From Rana temporaria (lineage: Eukaryota; Chordata; Amphibia; Anura; Ranidae): 64,000 nucleotides of DNA. A program made the translations under genes and the position numbers. Location: the NCBI RefSeq assembly GCF_905171775.1, contig NC_053499.1, positions 143,865,251 through 143,929,250 on the forward strand, given 5' to 3'. The stretch's first letter is position 1. Every line of letters starts with the position of its first letter. Below are positions 1-11,588 of this stretch, one piece after another. The notes under the pieces are model-generated. The model worked only from the letters and a program-made list of their open reading frames with translations. It was not told where the DNA came from and searched no databases.

Positions 1-311
1 GGCACTGATAGGGAATTTCCTACTGCCAACTGTGGCCCAGGGGCTGAATGTGGCCCTTTTGCTTGCCTTTATCTGGCCCTTGGGGCACTGTTCCACCAAC
101 TGACTCCAATGATTGGCCCCATTTCCCCTGCTGACAACATCAATGGGGCTCTATTCTTCCATTTGATACCAACAATGGGGCGCTGTTCCTCCCAATAAAA
201 CCAATGATGAGGCACTAATGATGGGGCATTTTCTACTCCCACTGGCCACAGTCTGGTCCCCCTAAAGCCTGAAAAAACGTATCTGGTCCTTAGAACATTT
301 GGAGACCCCTG
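1..311. mobile_element. Truncated hAT-like element (same family as 2501-3243)
   Basis: The stretch carries degenerate 'ggggcactattcctccca...ccaatgatg' units and ends TTTGGAGACCCCTG, matching the right end of the element at 2501-3243. Its left end lies outside the window. Confidence 0.5.
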
Positions 312-1428
312 ACTATAATGTATACCACGGGAAAAAAAATTGGCCATGCCACTACAGTGTTTGGGTTTGGCTTGAAGAAAAGGTGGCAACCCTATCCTGG
401 CCCTGGGAAATGTTTAACAGTAGGGCAGAGTGTCCAGGGAGGGAGGCTGGAGAGGGCTGCTGGCTTTGGGGGGGTGCAACAGGAATCTGGGGGAGCATAG
501 CCCGCCCCAAAACCCTTCTAGATCCCACCATGCCAGGAAAGGTATCAACAAGCCCTTCATTGTGTAATAAAACTGCCCATTGAGATGGAGTGAGACTTGA
601 ATGGAGACTACTAAAGTCTTGAGGAAAAATGTTTCATTTTTTACACACAACCATCTCTCGGGTTTACAGAGAATGGTCCCAAATAGAGAAAGTATCCAGT
701 GAGTGGCAGTTGCGTGGAGGAAAATGCCTTGTTGATGTCACAGGAGAATGGGCAGATGATAGAAAGGCAACAGTGACCCTAGGTTCACATCTCTGCGTTC
801 TGTAAGGGCTGCGTATGCGCAGGCACAGCCCCCCATGCAATTCCTGCACCCGTAGGGTTACTCAAATAACCACTCGTTACAACCAAGGTATGCAGAAGAC
901 AATCTCTGAACACACAACACATCGAACCAGGGAGCAGATGGACTACAGCAGCAGAAGACCACGCCTGGTGCTACTCCTGTCAGCCAAGAACAGGAAAGTG
1001 TCTCTGTGTTATAGCAGGATGAATACTCGCAAATAGATTGCAAGCTCTTCAGCCAAAACTTCAGAGGGGTGTAGAGAGGTGTTGATTTTCACTGCTCATC
1101 AATCACTGAATTCCACTTTTTGCCTTCAGCTCTTTAATGATCAGCATTGTGTTTTGCGCTCAGTTGCTGTGCGGGGAATTGGCGATGAATTCATTAGTAT
1201 TGGATAACACTGTACTCTATAGGTTCCGATATATAATGTATGAGCTCTAGGCTGGGACTACACTGACGCTTCTCCGGGATCAACAGAAACACCCGGCACT
1301 CACTTCAATGGAATTCTTTTTTCATGTATACATCAAATATTCATCGCTATCTCCAGGAATAATATAACTAGACTGATTGTAGCACACGCTAACTGGTCGT
1401 GTTATACAGACCTACCAACCTAATGTAG
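312..1428. other. Unassigned flank, no gene seen
   Basis: Short frames on both strands lack any family resemblance. No splice-bounded exon or clear repeat was recognised. Confidence 0.4.
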
Positions 1429-2498
1429 AAAATACTCTGCTCCTGACCTTCTCGCTACCTTCCTGATTACATCCGTCAATGGAATATCACACCAAACATG
1501 ACCCTCCATAAGGTAAAAAATACTCTGCTCCTGACCTTCTCTCTACTTTTGTATTACACTCTCACCACCGGCATATCACATCTCCAACATGACCCCCAAT
1601 AAGGTGGAAGATACTCTGCTCCTGACCTCTCTACCTTTCTAATTACACCCACCACCGGCATATCACATCTCCAACATGACCCCCAATAAGGCAGAAGACA
1701 CTCTGCTCCTGACCTTCTCTCTACCTTTCTAATTACACCCATCACAGGGATATCACATCTCCAACATGACCCCCAATAAGGTGGAAGATACTCTGCTCCT
1801 GACCTCTCTACCTTTCTAATTACACCCATCACAGGGATGTCACATCTCCAAACATGACCCCCAATAAGGCAGAAGACACTCTGCTCCTGACCTCTCTACC
1901 TTTCTAATTACACCCATCACTGGGATATCACATCTCCAACATGACCCCCAATAAGGCAGAAGACACTCTGCTCCTGACCTCTCTACCTTTCTAATTTCAC
2001 CCATCACAGGGATATCACAACTCCAACATGACCCTCCATAATTAAAAAAATACTCTGCTCCTGACCTTCTCTCTACTTTTTTATTACACTCTCACCACCG
2101 GCATATCACATCTCCAACATGACCCCCAGTAAGGTAGAAGACACTCTGCTCCTGACCGTCTCTCTACCTTTCCGATTACACTCATCACTGGGATATCACA
2201 ACTCCAACATGACCCTCCATAAGATATACAATTCTCTGCTCCTGACCTCCTCTCTACCTCTCTGATTACAGCCATGACCAGACTATCAAATCTCTGATAT
2301 GACCCTCTCTATGGTAGAAAATACTCTGCTTCTGATGTTCTCTCTACCATTTCTGATTACACTCACCACCAGGATATCATGCCTCAAACTTCCAACATGA
2401 CCCCGAGTAAGGCAGAAAATGATCTGCTTCTGACCTTCACTCTAACTTTTTGATTACACCCACCACCAGGATATCACACTTCCAACATGACCCTGTAA
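1429..2498. repeat. Minisatellite, 87-90-bp unit, about 12 copies
   Basis: The unit runs 'atactctgctcctgacc', 'ctctacctttctaattacac', 'atcacatctccaacatgacc', 'cccaataaggtagaag'. Starts of 'actctg' at 1613, 1700, 1790 and 1878 give periods of 87, 90 and 88. Copies diverge by substitutions and small indels, more so at the edges. Confidence 0.9.
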
Positions 2499-2500
2499 AT

Positions 2501-3243
2501 CAGAGGTCTCCAAGCTGCGGCACTTTGCTTGACTTTACCCGGCCCTTGGGACACTATTCCTCCCAATGACACTAACAATGGGGGCACTATTCCTCCCACT
2601 AATACCAACAAAAGGGCACTATTCCACCCACTCCCACTGACACCAATGATGGGGCACTATTAGTCCCACTGACACCAATCACAGGGCACTATTCCTCCCA
2701 CTGACACCAATCACAGGGCACTATTCCTCCCACTGACACCAATCACAGGGCACTATTCCTCCCACTGACACCAATCACAGGGCACTATTCCTCCCACTGA
2801 CACCAATCACAGGGCACTATTCCTCTCACTGACACCAAACACGGGGCACTATTCCTCCCACTGACACCAATCACAGGGCACTATTCCTCCCACTGACACA
2901 AATGATGGGCACTGTTCCTCCCAATGACAGGGATTGAATCTAATTCCTCCCACTGACACCAATCACAGGGCACTATTTCTCCCACTGACACCAAACACGG
3001 GGCACTATTCCTCCCACTGACACCAATCACGGGGCACTATTCCTCCCACTGACACCAATCACAGGTCACTATTCCTCCCACTGACACAAATGATGGGCAC
3101 TGTTCCTCCCAATGACAGGGATTGAATCTAATTCCCCCCACTGACACCAGCACATTTTCTACTCTTACTGGCCACAGTCTGACCTCCTAAAAGTCTGATA
3201 AATAGTAAACTGACCCATTGTTTGGAAAGTTTGGAGATCCCTG
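2501..3243. mobile_element. hAT-like non-autonomous element containing a 32-bp minisatellite
   Basis: The left end CAGAGGTCTCCAA and the reverse complement of the right end (CAGGGATCTCCAA) form imperfect terminal repeats typical of hAT elements. The interior from about 2640 to 3140 is a 32-bp tandem repeat (gacaccaatcacagggcact then attcctcccact). The flanking 8-mers (CTGTAAAT and CTTGATAT) match at only five of eight positions, so the duplication is decayed or the ends are slightly misplaced. Confidence 0.65.
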
Positions 3244-3714
3244 CTTGATATGGTAGAAAATGCTCTGCTCTGTTGCATTCAGGAGATGACTTACATTATA
3301 ACAATATTGGAATTTATGACACAGTAGAACACAGCATACTGTATAGTATAAATAATACACATTTTGGGGTGAAGGTGGTCAGGGTTTGGAGGGGTGTCAA
3401 TGCTCAGGTCGTTTACAATGACAATATAGTCAAACAATGTTCACAGATTTCCTACAATCAATTCCTGTCTCAGGGTGGCAACCAGTAATTTACCCTCCGA
3501 GGACCGCAAGATCCTGGATCTACATGGTGACGGGCGGAAAATCCACACAAATATACCAGCATAGCATACGAGACATCTGGGGCCCTGAATACAGCATATT
3601 ATAGTAATAATGAATGTGACACAGAATAGACTGAGGGCACCCTAATACAGAGAGCAACATACAGGGAGAAGGAGGGGAGCCAGGTGAGGAGGAATAGAGA
3701 GAGGGCTTGACAGA
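3244..3714. other. Unassigned stretch
   Basis: It is AT-moderate sequence with one short frame and no recognised product. It begins with a stray fragment of the 88-bp minisatellite (ggtagaaaatgctctgctc). Confidence 0.4.
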
Positions 3715-5545
3715 TACGAAAAAGAGTGTGAGAGAGAGGGGGGTAGAGAGAGAGAGGGGGAGAGAGAGAGAGAGGGGGATAGAGAGAGAGATGGGGGAAT
3801 TAAAGAGGAGTAGACAAGCAGGAGAATGAGGGTGAGAGAGATGGGGAGGGGGATTAAAAAGAGGGATAGGGCGGAGAGGGAGAGATATAGATAGGGAGAG
3901 AAAAAAAGGGAAAGGACAGAGGAAGGGAGAGAGAGGAGGAAGAGATCGAGAAAGTTAAGGGGGGAGAGAGGAGGGAGAGATAGAGAGGGGGATAGAGGGG
4001 AGGAAAGAGATTGGTGGGAAGGAGAGAGAGGAGGAAGAGAGAGAAGGGACAGAAAGAGGGGGAGAGAGAGTATCGGAGAGGAGGGGGAAGAAAGGACAGA
4101 GGAAGAGAGAACGGGGAGGGGGAGATTGAGAGGGGGATAGGGGGGAGAGAGAGGAGGGAGAGAGAGAAAGGACAGGGGAAGGGAGAGAGAGGGAGACAGA
4201 GAGCTGGAGAGAGGAGGGGGGAAGAGAAGGAGGGGGGGGCAGAGGAAGGGAGAAAGGGGAGGGAGAAATTGAGAGGGTGATAGGGGGGTGGAGAGAGAGT
4301 GGTGGGGAGGAGAAAGAGAGAGAAAGGACATAAGAAGGGAGAGAATGTTGGGGAGAGAGAGATAGCGAGAGTGTTGGAGAGAGGAGGGGGAGAGAGAAAG
4401 GAGAGGGGAGAGAGAGAGAAAGAGCTGGAGAGAGAAGGGAGAGAAGGAGGGGGAGAGAGAGGACAGAAGAAGGAAGAGAGAGGGGAGACAGAGAGAGAGG
4501 AGAGGGAAAGAGAATGGAGAGAGAGACTGAGAGAGAGGGGGAGAGAGAGGACAGAAGGAGAGAGAGGAGATGGAAAGAGAAGGAAGAGAGAGAGAGAGAG
4601 AGAGAGAGAGACTGATAGAGGGGGATAAGGGAGAGAAAGAGAGGGGGAGACAAGGGACAGAGGGAAAGAGAGAGAAAAGGGAGGGTAAGAAGACAGGGGA
4701 GGATAGAAAGAAAGAGGGAGAAAGGAAGGGAGGAAGAAAGAGAGGGAGAGAGAAAAAGAACGGAAGAGGTTGGGAGATAGAGGGGGACAGAGAAAGAGGT
4801 GGGTGGAGAGAAGGGGGGGAGGAAGAAGACAGGAGAGGAGGGGAAAAAAAGAGAGAGAAAAAAAGAAAGAGAGAGAGAAAGAAAATAAATAAAGAAGAGG
4901 GGGAGAGAATGAGAGAGAGGGAAAGAGAAAAAGAAAGAAAGAGGGTGTGAGATAAGGAAGAAGACAGGGGAGGAGGGAAAGAAATAAAGAGAGAGAATGA
5001 AAGAGAGAAAGGGAGAGAGAAAAAAGGGGGGAGAGAATGAGAGGGAGAGAGAGAGGCAGAGAGATAAAGAAAGGAAGAGGGTGGGAGATGAGGAAGAGAG
5101 AAGGGAAGGGGAGACAAGAAGAAGACAGGGGAGGAGGGAAAGAAAGAAAGAGAGAAGAAAGAAAGTAAGAAAGAAAGAAAGAGAGAGAGGGAGATAGAGA
5201 AAAATAAAGAAAGAAGAGGGAGGGAGAGAGAGAACAAGAGGGAAGAGAGAAAAGAGGAAGAGAGAAAGAGGTGGTGGAGAGAAGGGGGGGGGGGCAGGGG
5301 AGAAGGGAGAGCAATAAAGAAAGTAAGAGAGAGAGAGGGAGAAAAAAAAAAGAAAGAGAGAGATGGAGAAAAAGAAAGAGAGAGAAAGAGAAAAGAAAAA
5401 GGTGGAAAGAGAAAGAAAGACAGAGGGATAGAGATATGGAAATAAGATGCAATAGAAAGGGGGGGGGGATAGAGAGAAAAAATGAAAGAAAGAAAATAGA
5501 TAAGAGGCAGAAACAGAGAGAAGAAAGAGGAGGAGGGGGAAATGA
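3715..5545. repeat. Purine-rich (GA/GGGA)n tract, about 1.8 kb
   Basis: The + strand is almost pure A/G with GAGA and GGGGGAGA motifs. Long frames on both strands here encode only Ser/Leu/Pro/Phe-rich or Arg/Glu/Lys-rich low-complexity chains. It could form triplex DNA. It lies directly upstream of the candidate first exon. Confidence 0.95.
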
Positions 5546-5639
5546 AAAGAGTTGTAGATGGAGAGGAGAGTCGGGGAGACAGACGAGGATGGGGATGGGG
5601 CAGAGAAGAGGCATCCAGTGAGGGGAGGTCACAGAATGG

Positions 5640-5786
5640 GAGAGGAGGAGGAGGAGGAGGTTGCACTGGTAGTGATGAGTCTAGTACAGTCAGTGTGTGT
5701 TCTGCAGCCAGCAGCTCCTGGATGAAGAGAAGCGGAGGATGGAGATGTCTGAGCGGTGAGAAGGATGCAGCAGCACGCGGATCCTG
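5640..5786 (+). other. Candidate non-coding first exon of the channel gene
   Basis: This GC-balanced, non-repetitive stretch sits between the purine-rich tract and the 15-bp array. It contains GCAGCCAGCAGCTCCTGG and ends GATCCTG|GTAAGA, a strong donor sequence. It carries no conserved reading frame. Distance (4 kb) and orientation fit the non-coding exon that the acceptor at 9791 requires. No transcript evidence is available here, and other upstream sites are possible. Confidence 0.25.
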
Positions 5787-5979
5787 GTAAGAAAAACTTT
5801 ATCACTTCTTCCCTATGGGGGGGCCCCAAATTCTTCCCTTCCCAAGTTCCCTCTCTCAGGACACAGTCTATCCGTATCAAAGTTGTTGTTCTGTTCAGGT
5901 GTGATCCATCCATTCAGGTGTAACCTCTGACCATCTGGGGACACCAGTCTGTGGGTACCCCTGTGAAGTCCTAGGTTGC

Positions 5980-6835
5980 GGTCCCTACCTGTCCCCATTC
6001 TATCTGTCCCTGTCCTATACCTGTCCCTGTCCAATCTGTCCCTGTCCCATCTGTCCCTGACCTATCTGTCCCTGTCCTATACCTGTGCCTGTCCCATCTG
6101 TCCCTGTCCTATACCTGTGCCTGTCCTATCTGTCCCTGTCCTATACCTGTGCCTGTCGTATCTGTCCCTGACCTATCTGTCCCTGTCCTATACCTGTCCC
6201 ATCTGTCCCTGTCCTATACCTGTCCCATCTGCCCCTGTCCTATACCTGTGCCTGTCTTATCTGTCCCTGACCTATTTGTCCCTGTTCTATACCTGTGCCT
6301 GTCCCATCTGTCCCTGACCTATCTGTCCCTGTCCAATACCTGTCCCATCTGTCCCTGTCCTATACCTGTGCCTGTCCTATTTGTCCCTGACCTATCTGTC
6401 CCTGTCCTATACCTGTGCCTGACCTATCTGTCCCTGTCCTATACCTGTGCCTGTCTTATCTGTCCCTGACCTACCTGTCCCTGTCCTATCTGTCCCTGTC
6501 CTATCTGTCCCTGACCTATCTGTCCCTGTCCTATCTGTCCCTGTCCTATCTGTCCCTGACCTATCTGTCCCTGACCTATTTGTCCCTGTCCTATACCTGT
6601 GCCTGTCCCATCTGTCCCTGACCTATCTGTCCCTGTCCAATACCTGTCCCATCTGTCCCTGTCCTATACCTGTGCCTGTCTTATCTGTCCCTGACCTATC
6701 TGTCCCTGTCCTATCTGTCCCTGTCCTATCTGTCCCTGACCTATCTGTCCCTGTCCTATCTGTCCCTGACCTATCTGTCCCTGACATATCTGTCCCTGTC
6801 CTATTTGTCCCTGTCCTATCTGTCCCTGTCCTAAT
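5980..6835. repeat. Minisatellite, 15-bp unit (ctgtccctgtcctat)
   Basis: Variants ctgtccctgacctat and 17-bp acctgtgcctgtcctat are interspersed. Because 15 is a multiple of three, frames stay open on both strands and produce repetitive peptides that are not genes. Confidence 0.95.
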
Positions 6836-7540
6836 CATTCCCACAATTTTGCGGATATCATTACAAACCCCGAGCACTTCTGTCCTTCCCCCCCCTCTGT
6901 CCAATATCCAAAAGTGGGAATTGTCCTGGAATTGTCCCTGGACTCAGAGGACCGTCTGCAGCACATTCTGATCATTCAGAGACATTTTCATTATTTTACC
7001 TATAATATTTTTTTTTGTTTTAAAGGTTACAATTTACAATGTATCAATGTTCCATTCCAGTATCCTAATTCTTCTAGAAAGATGTGTATACAGTATATAT
7101 ATATATTTCTGTATAATATGCATGTATACAAAGTCTCTGGTTTCCTTTATCCCATCTCCATTCTCCTCTCTATATCAATTAGAAGGAGCGATTTACATCT
7201 CACGATGTTTTATTTCCTCTATTAATATGACAGAGAAGAGAACTCCATGATATGTACTGAGGCTCAGTATTTATATTATATTCACATTTATTCCATGTCA
7301 CTGATACGAAATTATGAAAAATCTAATTTAAAAAATCAAATTAAATGAAAAATCAAAAGAGACATTAAAGGGGATCATTCACTTTATTATATTATGTTTA
7401 GGCATTTCTAGCCTATGTAGGAGATTGTAATTATGTAACACTGATGTAAACCCAATCACTAAAATCTCATATAATCTTCAGCATGTCATCAAAAGTAACC
7501 TTTAATCTTTTTAAATCTGCAGCTTTTATTAAAACAATTT
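6836..7540. other. AT-rich stretch, no gene seen
   Basis: It contains poly-T, (TA)n around 7095-7110 and A-rich runs around 7310-7360. No exon or element ends were recognised. Confidence 0.4.
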
Positions 7541-8809
7541 CTGGTGATCCTGCCATGAAGGTCCCTGTTCAAGGACTTTGTGTTATAGGGTGACAACAGT
7601 TTCCCTGTTGTTCTTCTCTGTTGTCACCCTGTCATGTGTGCCCCTGATGATTGCCTTTTTTTGAGTGATTAAAGTTTTTGGACCCATTTTTGGAGATCCT
7701 GGTGTCCTGGTGACATTTCCTCCCCCCTGATGATCCTGCCATGAAGGTCCTTGTTCAAGCCCTTCCTGTTATGTGGGGTGACAACACTCTGTCGCTGTCT
7801 CATAATTGCTCTCCTGAAGTGTCACACAGGTTTCCAGTGCAGACACACTGTTCAGGGGATTTGTGTTTTAGGGTGACAACTGTCTGCCTATTGTTCTCCT
7901 GTGTTGTCACTGTGTCACTTGTGCCACTGATGATCCTACCATGGAGGTCCTTGTTCAGACCCTTTCTGTTATCAGATGACAACTGTCTTCGTATTTTTTC
8001 TCTGTGCCCTGTGTTATCACCCTGTTACATGTGCCATGAAACTCCTTGTTCAGGTCCTTTCTGTTATGTGGGGTGCCAACATCCTGTCTCTGACTCCTAA
8101 TTGCTCTCCTGCGTTGTCACACAGGTTTCCTGGGGGAGACAACAAGCAGCTTTACTGACACACAAGACCCAAACATGGTCCACTATTAAGCTACTTTCTG
8201 TTATAGGGTGACAACTGTCTCCCTTATGTACTCCTGTGTTGTCACCCTGTCACATGTGCCCCTGATGATCCTGCCATGAAGGTCCTTGTTCAGGCTCTTT
8301 TTGTTATAGGGTGACAACTATCTCCCTGTTTTTCTCCTGTGTTGTCATCCTGTCACATGTGCCCCCGATGATCCTGCCATGAAGGTCCATGTTCAGGCTC
8401 TTTTTGTTATAGGGTGACAACCATCTCCCTGTTTTTCTCCTGTGTTGTTACCCTGTCACATGTGCCCCCGATGATCCTGCCATGAAGGTCCTTGTTCAGG
8501 CTCTTTTTGTTATAGGGTGACAACCATCTCCCTGTTTTTCTCCTGTGTTGTCGTCCTGTCACATGTGCCCCCGATGATCCTGCCATGAAGGTCCTTGTTC
8601 AAGCCCTTCCTGTTATTTGGGGTGACAACACTCTTTTCCTTTACTCGAATTCCTCTCACGTTGTCATCCTGCCACACAGGCTTCCACACATTACTGCTGA
8701 CACACATTACTCCACTGTTGTCACCATCAAGAGGCCTGCCCTGAGAAATGCCATGCAGCCATAACTGGAGTGCATGCAGACAGTTAGGGGTTGACTTTCT
8801 AAAACTGGA
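7541..8809. repeat. Tandem repeat, 103-bp unit
   Basis: 'gatgatcctgccatgaaggt' recurs at 8264, 8367, 8470 and 8573, exactly 103 bases apart in the youngest copies. Older copies from 7541 are more diverged. Each unit holds 'ttatagggtgacaac' and 'tcctgtgttgtc'. The block ends with 'ctgccctgagaaatgccatg', which also occurs near 12490 after an isolated unit at 12297-12410, so the array lies inside a dispersed element. Confidence 0.85.
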
Positions 8810-9440
8810 CAGTGGCGGCTGGTGTTATTTTTTGGGGGGGGGCATCAAACAACCACCCATCCCCCCCACCCCTGCTGTTTGCCAGTGAGTCCGGCACTTA
8901 CCCCATCGTGGCGGATGCAGGGCCATTTGAAGGAATTTGGGGGCCCCAAGCAAAATGTACTACGACATTTGTTTTCAAGTTGAGAAGCGGTGGGGGTGCT
9001 GCTGAGTTTTTCCCAGTTGAGAAGCGGGGGGGTTAATTCAAGTTGAGAAACAACTTTGTAAGATGAGAAGCGGCGGGGGGTTAGGCGGCTACTAAAGATT
9101 ACTTCTTGGTTCTTGATTCTTCCGACACACACATCCGCTTTCCTTCTCCCGTGCAGCAAGCGGGTTGAAAGGGAGGGGCCCCAAGCCAGCACGGGGCCCC
9201 AAGCAATTGCTTGGCTTGCCTGTCCTGTCGCAACGGGCCTGGGCGGGTGACAGGCAGTGTGGTGCAGCGGCTTGCCTCCGAGTCCTCTCCTCCATGGCGG
9301 CTTCCAGCTCCTCCCCTCCTCCTCCGAGACGAGGATCGCCTGTCTTTTAAGCCAATCGGGTGACTGGTGTCAAAACCCGCTTTCTGATTGGCCGGGAGGA
9401 GGATCAGTGTTACAACAGCGAATATTGATTTACTGTTGTA
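8810..9440. mobile_element. hAT-like element beginning CAGTGGCGGCTGGTG
   Basis: The left terminus matches those at 38357 and (inverted) 48537. The interior holds degenerate 'aagttgagaagcggggggg' units and, near the right, a hairpin 'gtgttacaacagcgaatatt / ttactgttgtaacac'. The right end is not certain. Confidence 0.5.
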
Positions 9441-9780
9441 ACACACCTGGGTGGGCAAAACCAGGATTTTATTAAACAATGACAACTGTTTATGACACGC
9501 CATCCACAAGGGCACGTTTATAAAGTAGGACATCTGACATTCAGTTTAGGTGAATATTCCTGGTGAATGTGTTTTAAATAACCTATTCATTCACCAACAG
9601 TGAATATTTGGGTAAATATTTTGGTAACTTTATAAATATTACCCTAAATGTCATCCAATGTCATCCAATATTACCCTAAATGTCATCCAGTTTAAAAAAA
9701 AAAAAGTTAAATCTGCCGACCCAGAGAGTTGCATCGGACTCGATAATGACCCCCCTTGTCTTTTCTGATGATCATCTTCT
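9441..9780. other. AT-rich flank of the channel exon
   Basis: It contains repeated 'gaatattttggt' and 'ttaccctaaatgtcatcc' motifs. No gene is seen before the splice acceptor at 9791. Confidence 0.4.
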
Positions 9781-9791
9781 GTCCTCTCCAG

Positions 9792-9825
9792 GTCACCCAT
9801 GTGAAGCGACATCTGGCCGGCAGCA
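9792..9825 (+). other. 5' UTR segment of the channel exon with a start-stop upstream frame
   Basis: A pyrimidine-rich stretch ending CTCTCCAG (AG at 9790-9791) marks a good acceptor, so 34 bases of 5' UTR precede the ATG and at least one non-coding exon should lie upstream. Within it ATG at 9799-9801 is followed at once by TGA (9802-9804), a one-codon upstream frame 21 bases before the true start. Its context (C at -3) is weak. Confidence 0.6.
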
Positions 9826-10575
9826 ATGCCTATAATCTCCGGAAGCAGCGAACAAGACTACAGCAACCTCAGCTATACGTCGAGCAGCACCCTAAACCAG
9901 TTCTTCCCCATCTCTGTCGATTCCCAGCCAGCGAAGGGGGCGAGGTACCGGAGGGCGCAACAGATTTACGACCCCGACGAGCTCTACGCAGCCGACCTAA
10001 AACGTGAGATTGTCATCAACGTTGGAGGCAACAGGTATCTTCTACCATGGAGCACGCTGGACGACTTTCCCATGAGCCGGCTGGGACGGTTGAGGTTCTG
10101 CAGCAGCTACGAGGAGATCATCCAGGTCTGCGATGACTTTGATGAAGACACCAACGAGTTCTTCTTCGATAGGAACCCCTGCGCCTTCAGCATGATCGTC
10201 AGCTTCTTGGCAGCTGGAAAATTGCGCCTTCTGCGGGAAATGTGCGCCTTATCCTTTCAGGACGAGCTGGCCTACTGGGGCATTGAGGAGTCCAACCTGG
10301 AGCGCTGCTGCCTGCGGAGACTCTGCCAGAAGCTGGAGGATCTGGAGGACTTCCGGAAGCAGGAGGAGGCGCAGAGGACCCGTGAGACTATCTGCGTCCT
10401 GGAGGACCCCTCCAGGATGGGGCATTGTATGAACAAGCTGCGGGATATGGTGGAGAGACCACAGTCCGGGATCCCGGGGAAAGTGTTTGCGTGCCTGTCC
10501 ATCCTGTTCGTGGCAACCACCGCCATCAACCTGTGCATCAGCACCATGCCGGACCTGCGGGAGGAGGAGGACAGG
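9826..10575 (+). CDS. kcng2: Kv6-family K+ channel modulatory subunit, coding exon 1 (T1 domain and S1)
   Basis: Encodes residues 1-250 of a silent Kv6 (KCNG) subunit, a family that does not form channels alone but joins Kv2 subunits at the plasma membrane and shifts their gating. The tetramerisation T1 domain spans about residues 60-165 and contains NVGG (65-68), PWSTLDDFP and FFFDR. It is followed by a linker and S1 (about 219-238, KVFACLSILF...). The start at 9826 has G at -3 and lies 34 bases inside the exon, after an acceptor AG at 9790-9791. The exon ends AGG|GTGAGT, a strong phase-0 donor at the site between S1 and S2 conserved in Kv6 genes. Sequence resembles mammalian KCNG4 (LPWSTLD, SYEEI, SFLAAGKL), but FFFDRNPCAF and the neighbouring SLC66A2 favour KCNG2. 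Mammalian KCNG2 is shorter at the N-terminus. Family certain; paralogue likely. Confidence 0.85.
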
Positions 10576-10608
10576 GTGAGTACTCTGTGACTGTGTCTTC
10601 CTTGTAGA

Positions 10609-10778
10609 TAGGGTTGCCACCTCATCCCTTTAAAACAGAACACATATGAATTACACAGGTTCTGAGGCTAATTTAATTTAGATAAGGCTCCACTTGAGTT
10701 CAATTACCACCTTAATCAGCCACAGAACCTGTGTAATTCATATGTGTTCTGTTTTAAAGGGATGAGGTGGCAACCCTA
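10609..10778. mobile_element. hAT-like palindromic MITE, 170 bp
   Basis: Near-perfect inverted ends TAGGGTTGCCACCTCATCCC flank a short core. Flanking 8-mers CTTGTAGA (10601-10608) and CGTGTAGA (10779-10786) differ at one position, fitting an 8-bp hAT duplication. It lies only 33 bases after the exon 1 donor. Confidence 0.85.
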
Positions 10779-10931
10779 CGTGTAGAGGACAGTGGGAGTA
10801 ACCATAAAGGTAACCATACACATTAAAATCTAATTGTACAATCTCTATACGACCCAGTGGCGGCCCGTCTATAGGGTTTCACACAAAAAAAGGTAACTTT
10901 AAGACTTTCCAGGTGGTCTATGTCTATGGCA

Positions 10932-10977
10932 AGCTTCCCAGCTTGCAATCAATCAGCTGATTGCAAGCTGGGAAGCT
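10932..10977. repeat. Perfect hairpin, 20-bp stem and 6-nt loop
   Basis: The left arm 10932-10951 (AGCTTCCCAGCTTGCAATCA) is exactly complementary to 10958-10977, with loop ATCAGC. It lies between the two 170-bp MITEs, after a CAGTGGCGG hAT-type terminus at 10855. Confidence 0.9.
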
Positions 10978-11013
10978 GATTTGCCCATTTTAAGGGCGTG
11001 TTCGGGGCACAAG

Positions 11014-11183
11014 TAGGGTTGCCACCTCATCCCTTTAAAAAGGAACACATATGAATTACACAGGTTCTGTGGCTAATTAAGGAGGTAATTAGATTCATTT
11101 GGTGCCTTTCCTGCATTAAATTAACCTCAGAATCTGTGTAATTCATATGTGTTCCTTTTTAAAGGGATGAGGTGGCAACTCTA
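11014..11183. mobile_element. hAT-like palindromic MITE, 170 bp, second copy
   Basis: It has the same ends as the copy at 10609 and exactly the same length. A perfect 8-bp duplication GGCACAAG flanks it (11006-11013 and 11184-11191). Confidence 0.92.
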
Positions 11184-11191
11184 GGCACAAG

Positions 11192-11588
11192 TGATTGTAC
11201 AATCAGATTGTATGGTGTAAGGCCAACTTTAGTACAGACGATGACATCACAGATGTTTTTTCCTAGAAGTGTTTATATCACAACATTAAAGTGCTGTGAT
11301 TGGCTGAACTCCCCAAGGGCGATGTGATTAGCTGAATTCCCTATGGCGATGTGATTGGCTGTATTCCCCAAGGGCGATGTGATTGGCTGTATTCTCCGGG
11401 GGGGGAGCTGCCATTGTTACCTGTAATAAATTAGCAGACTTTTTTCCATCACATGATAACATTGTTACCAACAAAAGGAAGAGCGGATGACAGTGTATTG
11501 TATCAGATTTATCACCAATCAAATCACACGACAACTGGAAACTAAAGGAGGCGACAATTTCCACCACAACATATTTCTGTATCCTGCA
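11192..11588. other. Intronic stretch with short tandem units
   Basis: A roughly 30-bp unit 'gcgatgtgattggctgtatt / cccaaggg' recurs about four times around 11300-11400. The rest is unassigned. Confidence 0.5.

Noticed and set aside
3642..5666. A 674-codon minus-strand open frame
   Set aside because: It encodes only Ser/Leu/Pro/Phe in a GA-rich tract, and overlapping frames on both strands are equally open. This is a composition artefact.
10576..10590. Read-through of exon 1 to a stop at 10588-10590, giving a 254-residue protein
   Set aside because: The AGG|GTGAGT donor and the exact join to GECSQKC in exon 2 show the exon ends at 10575.
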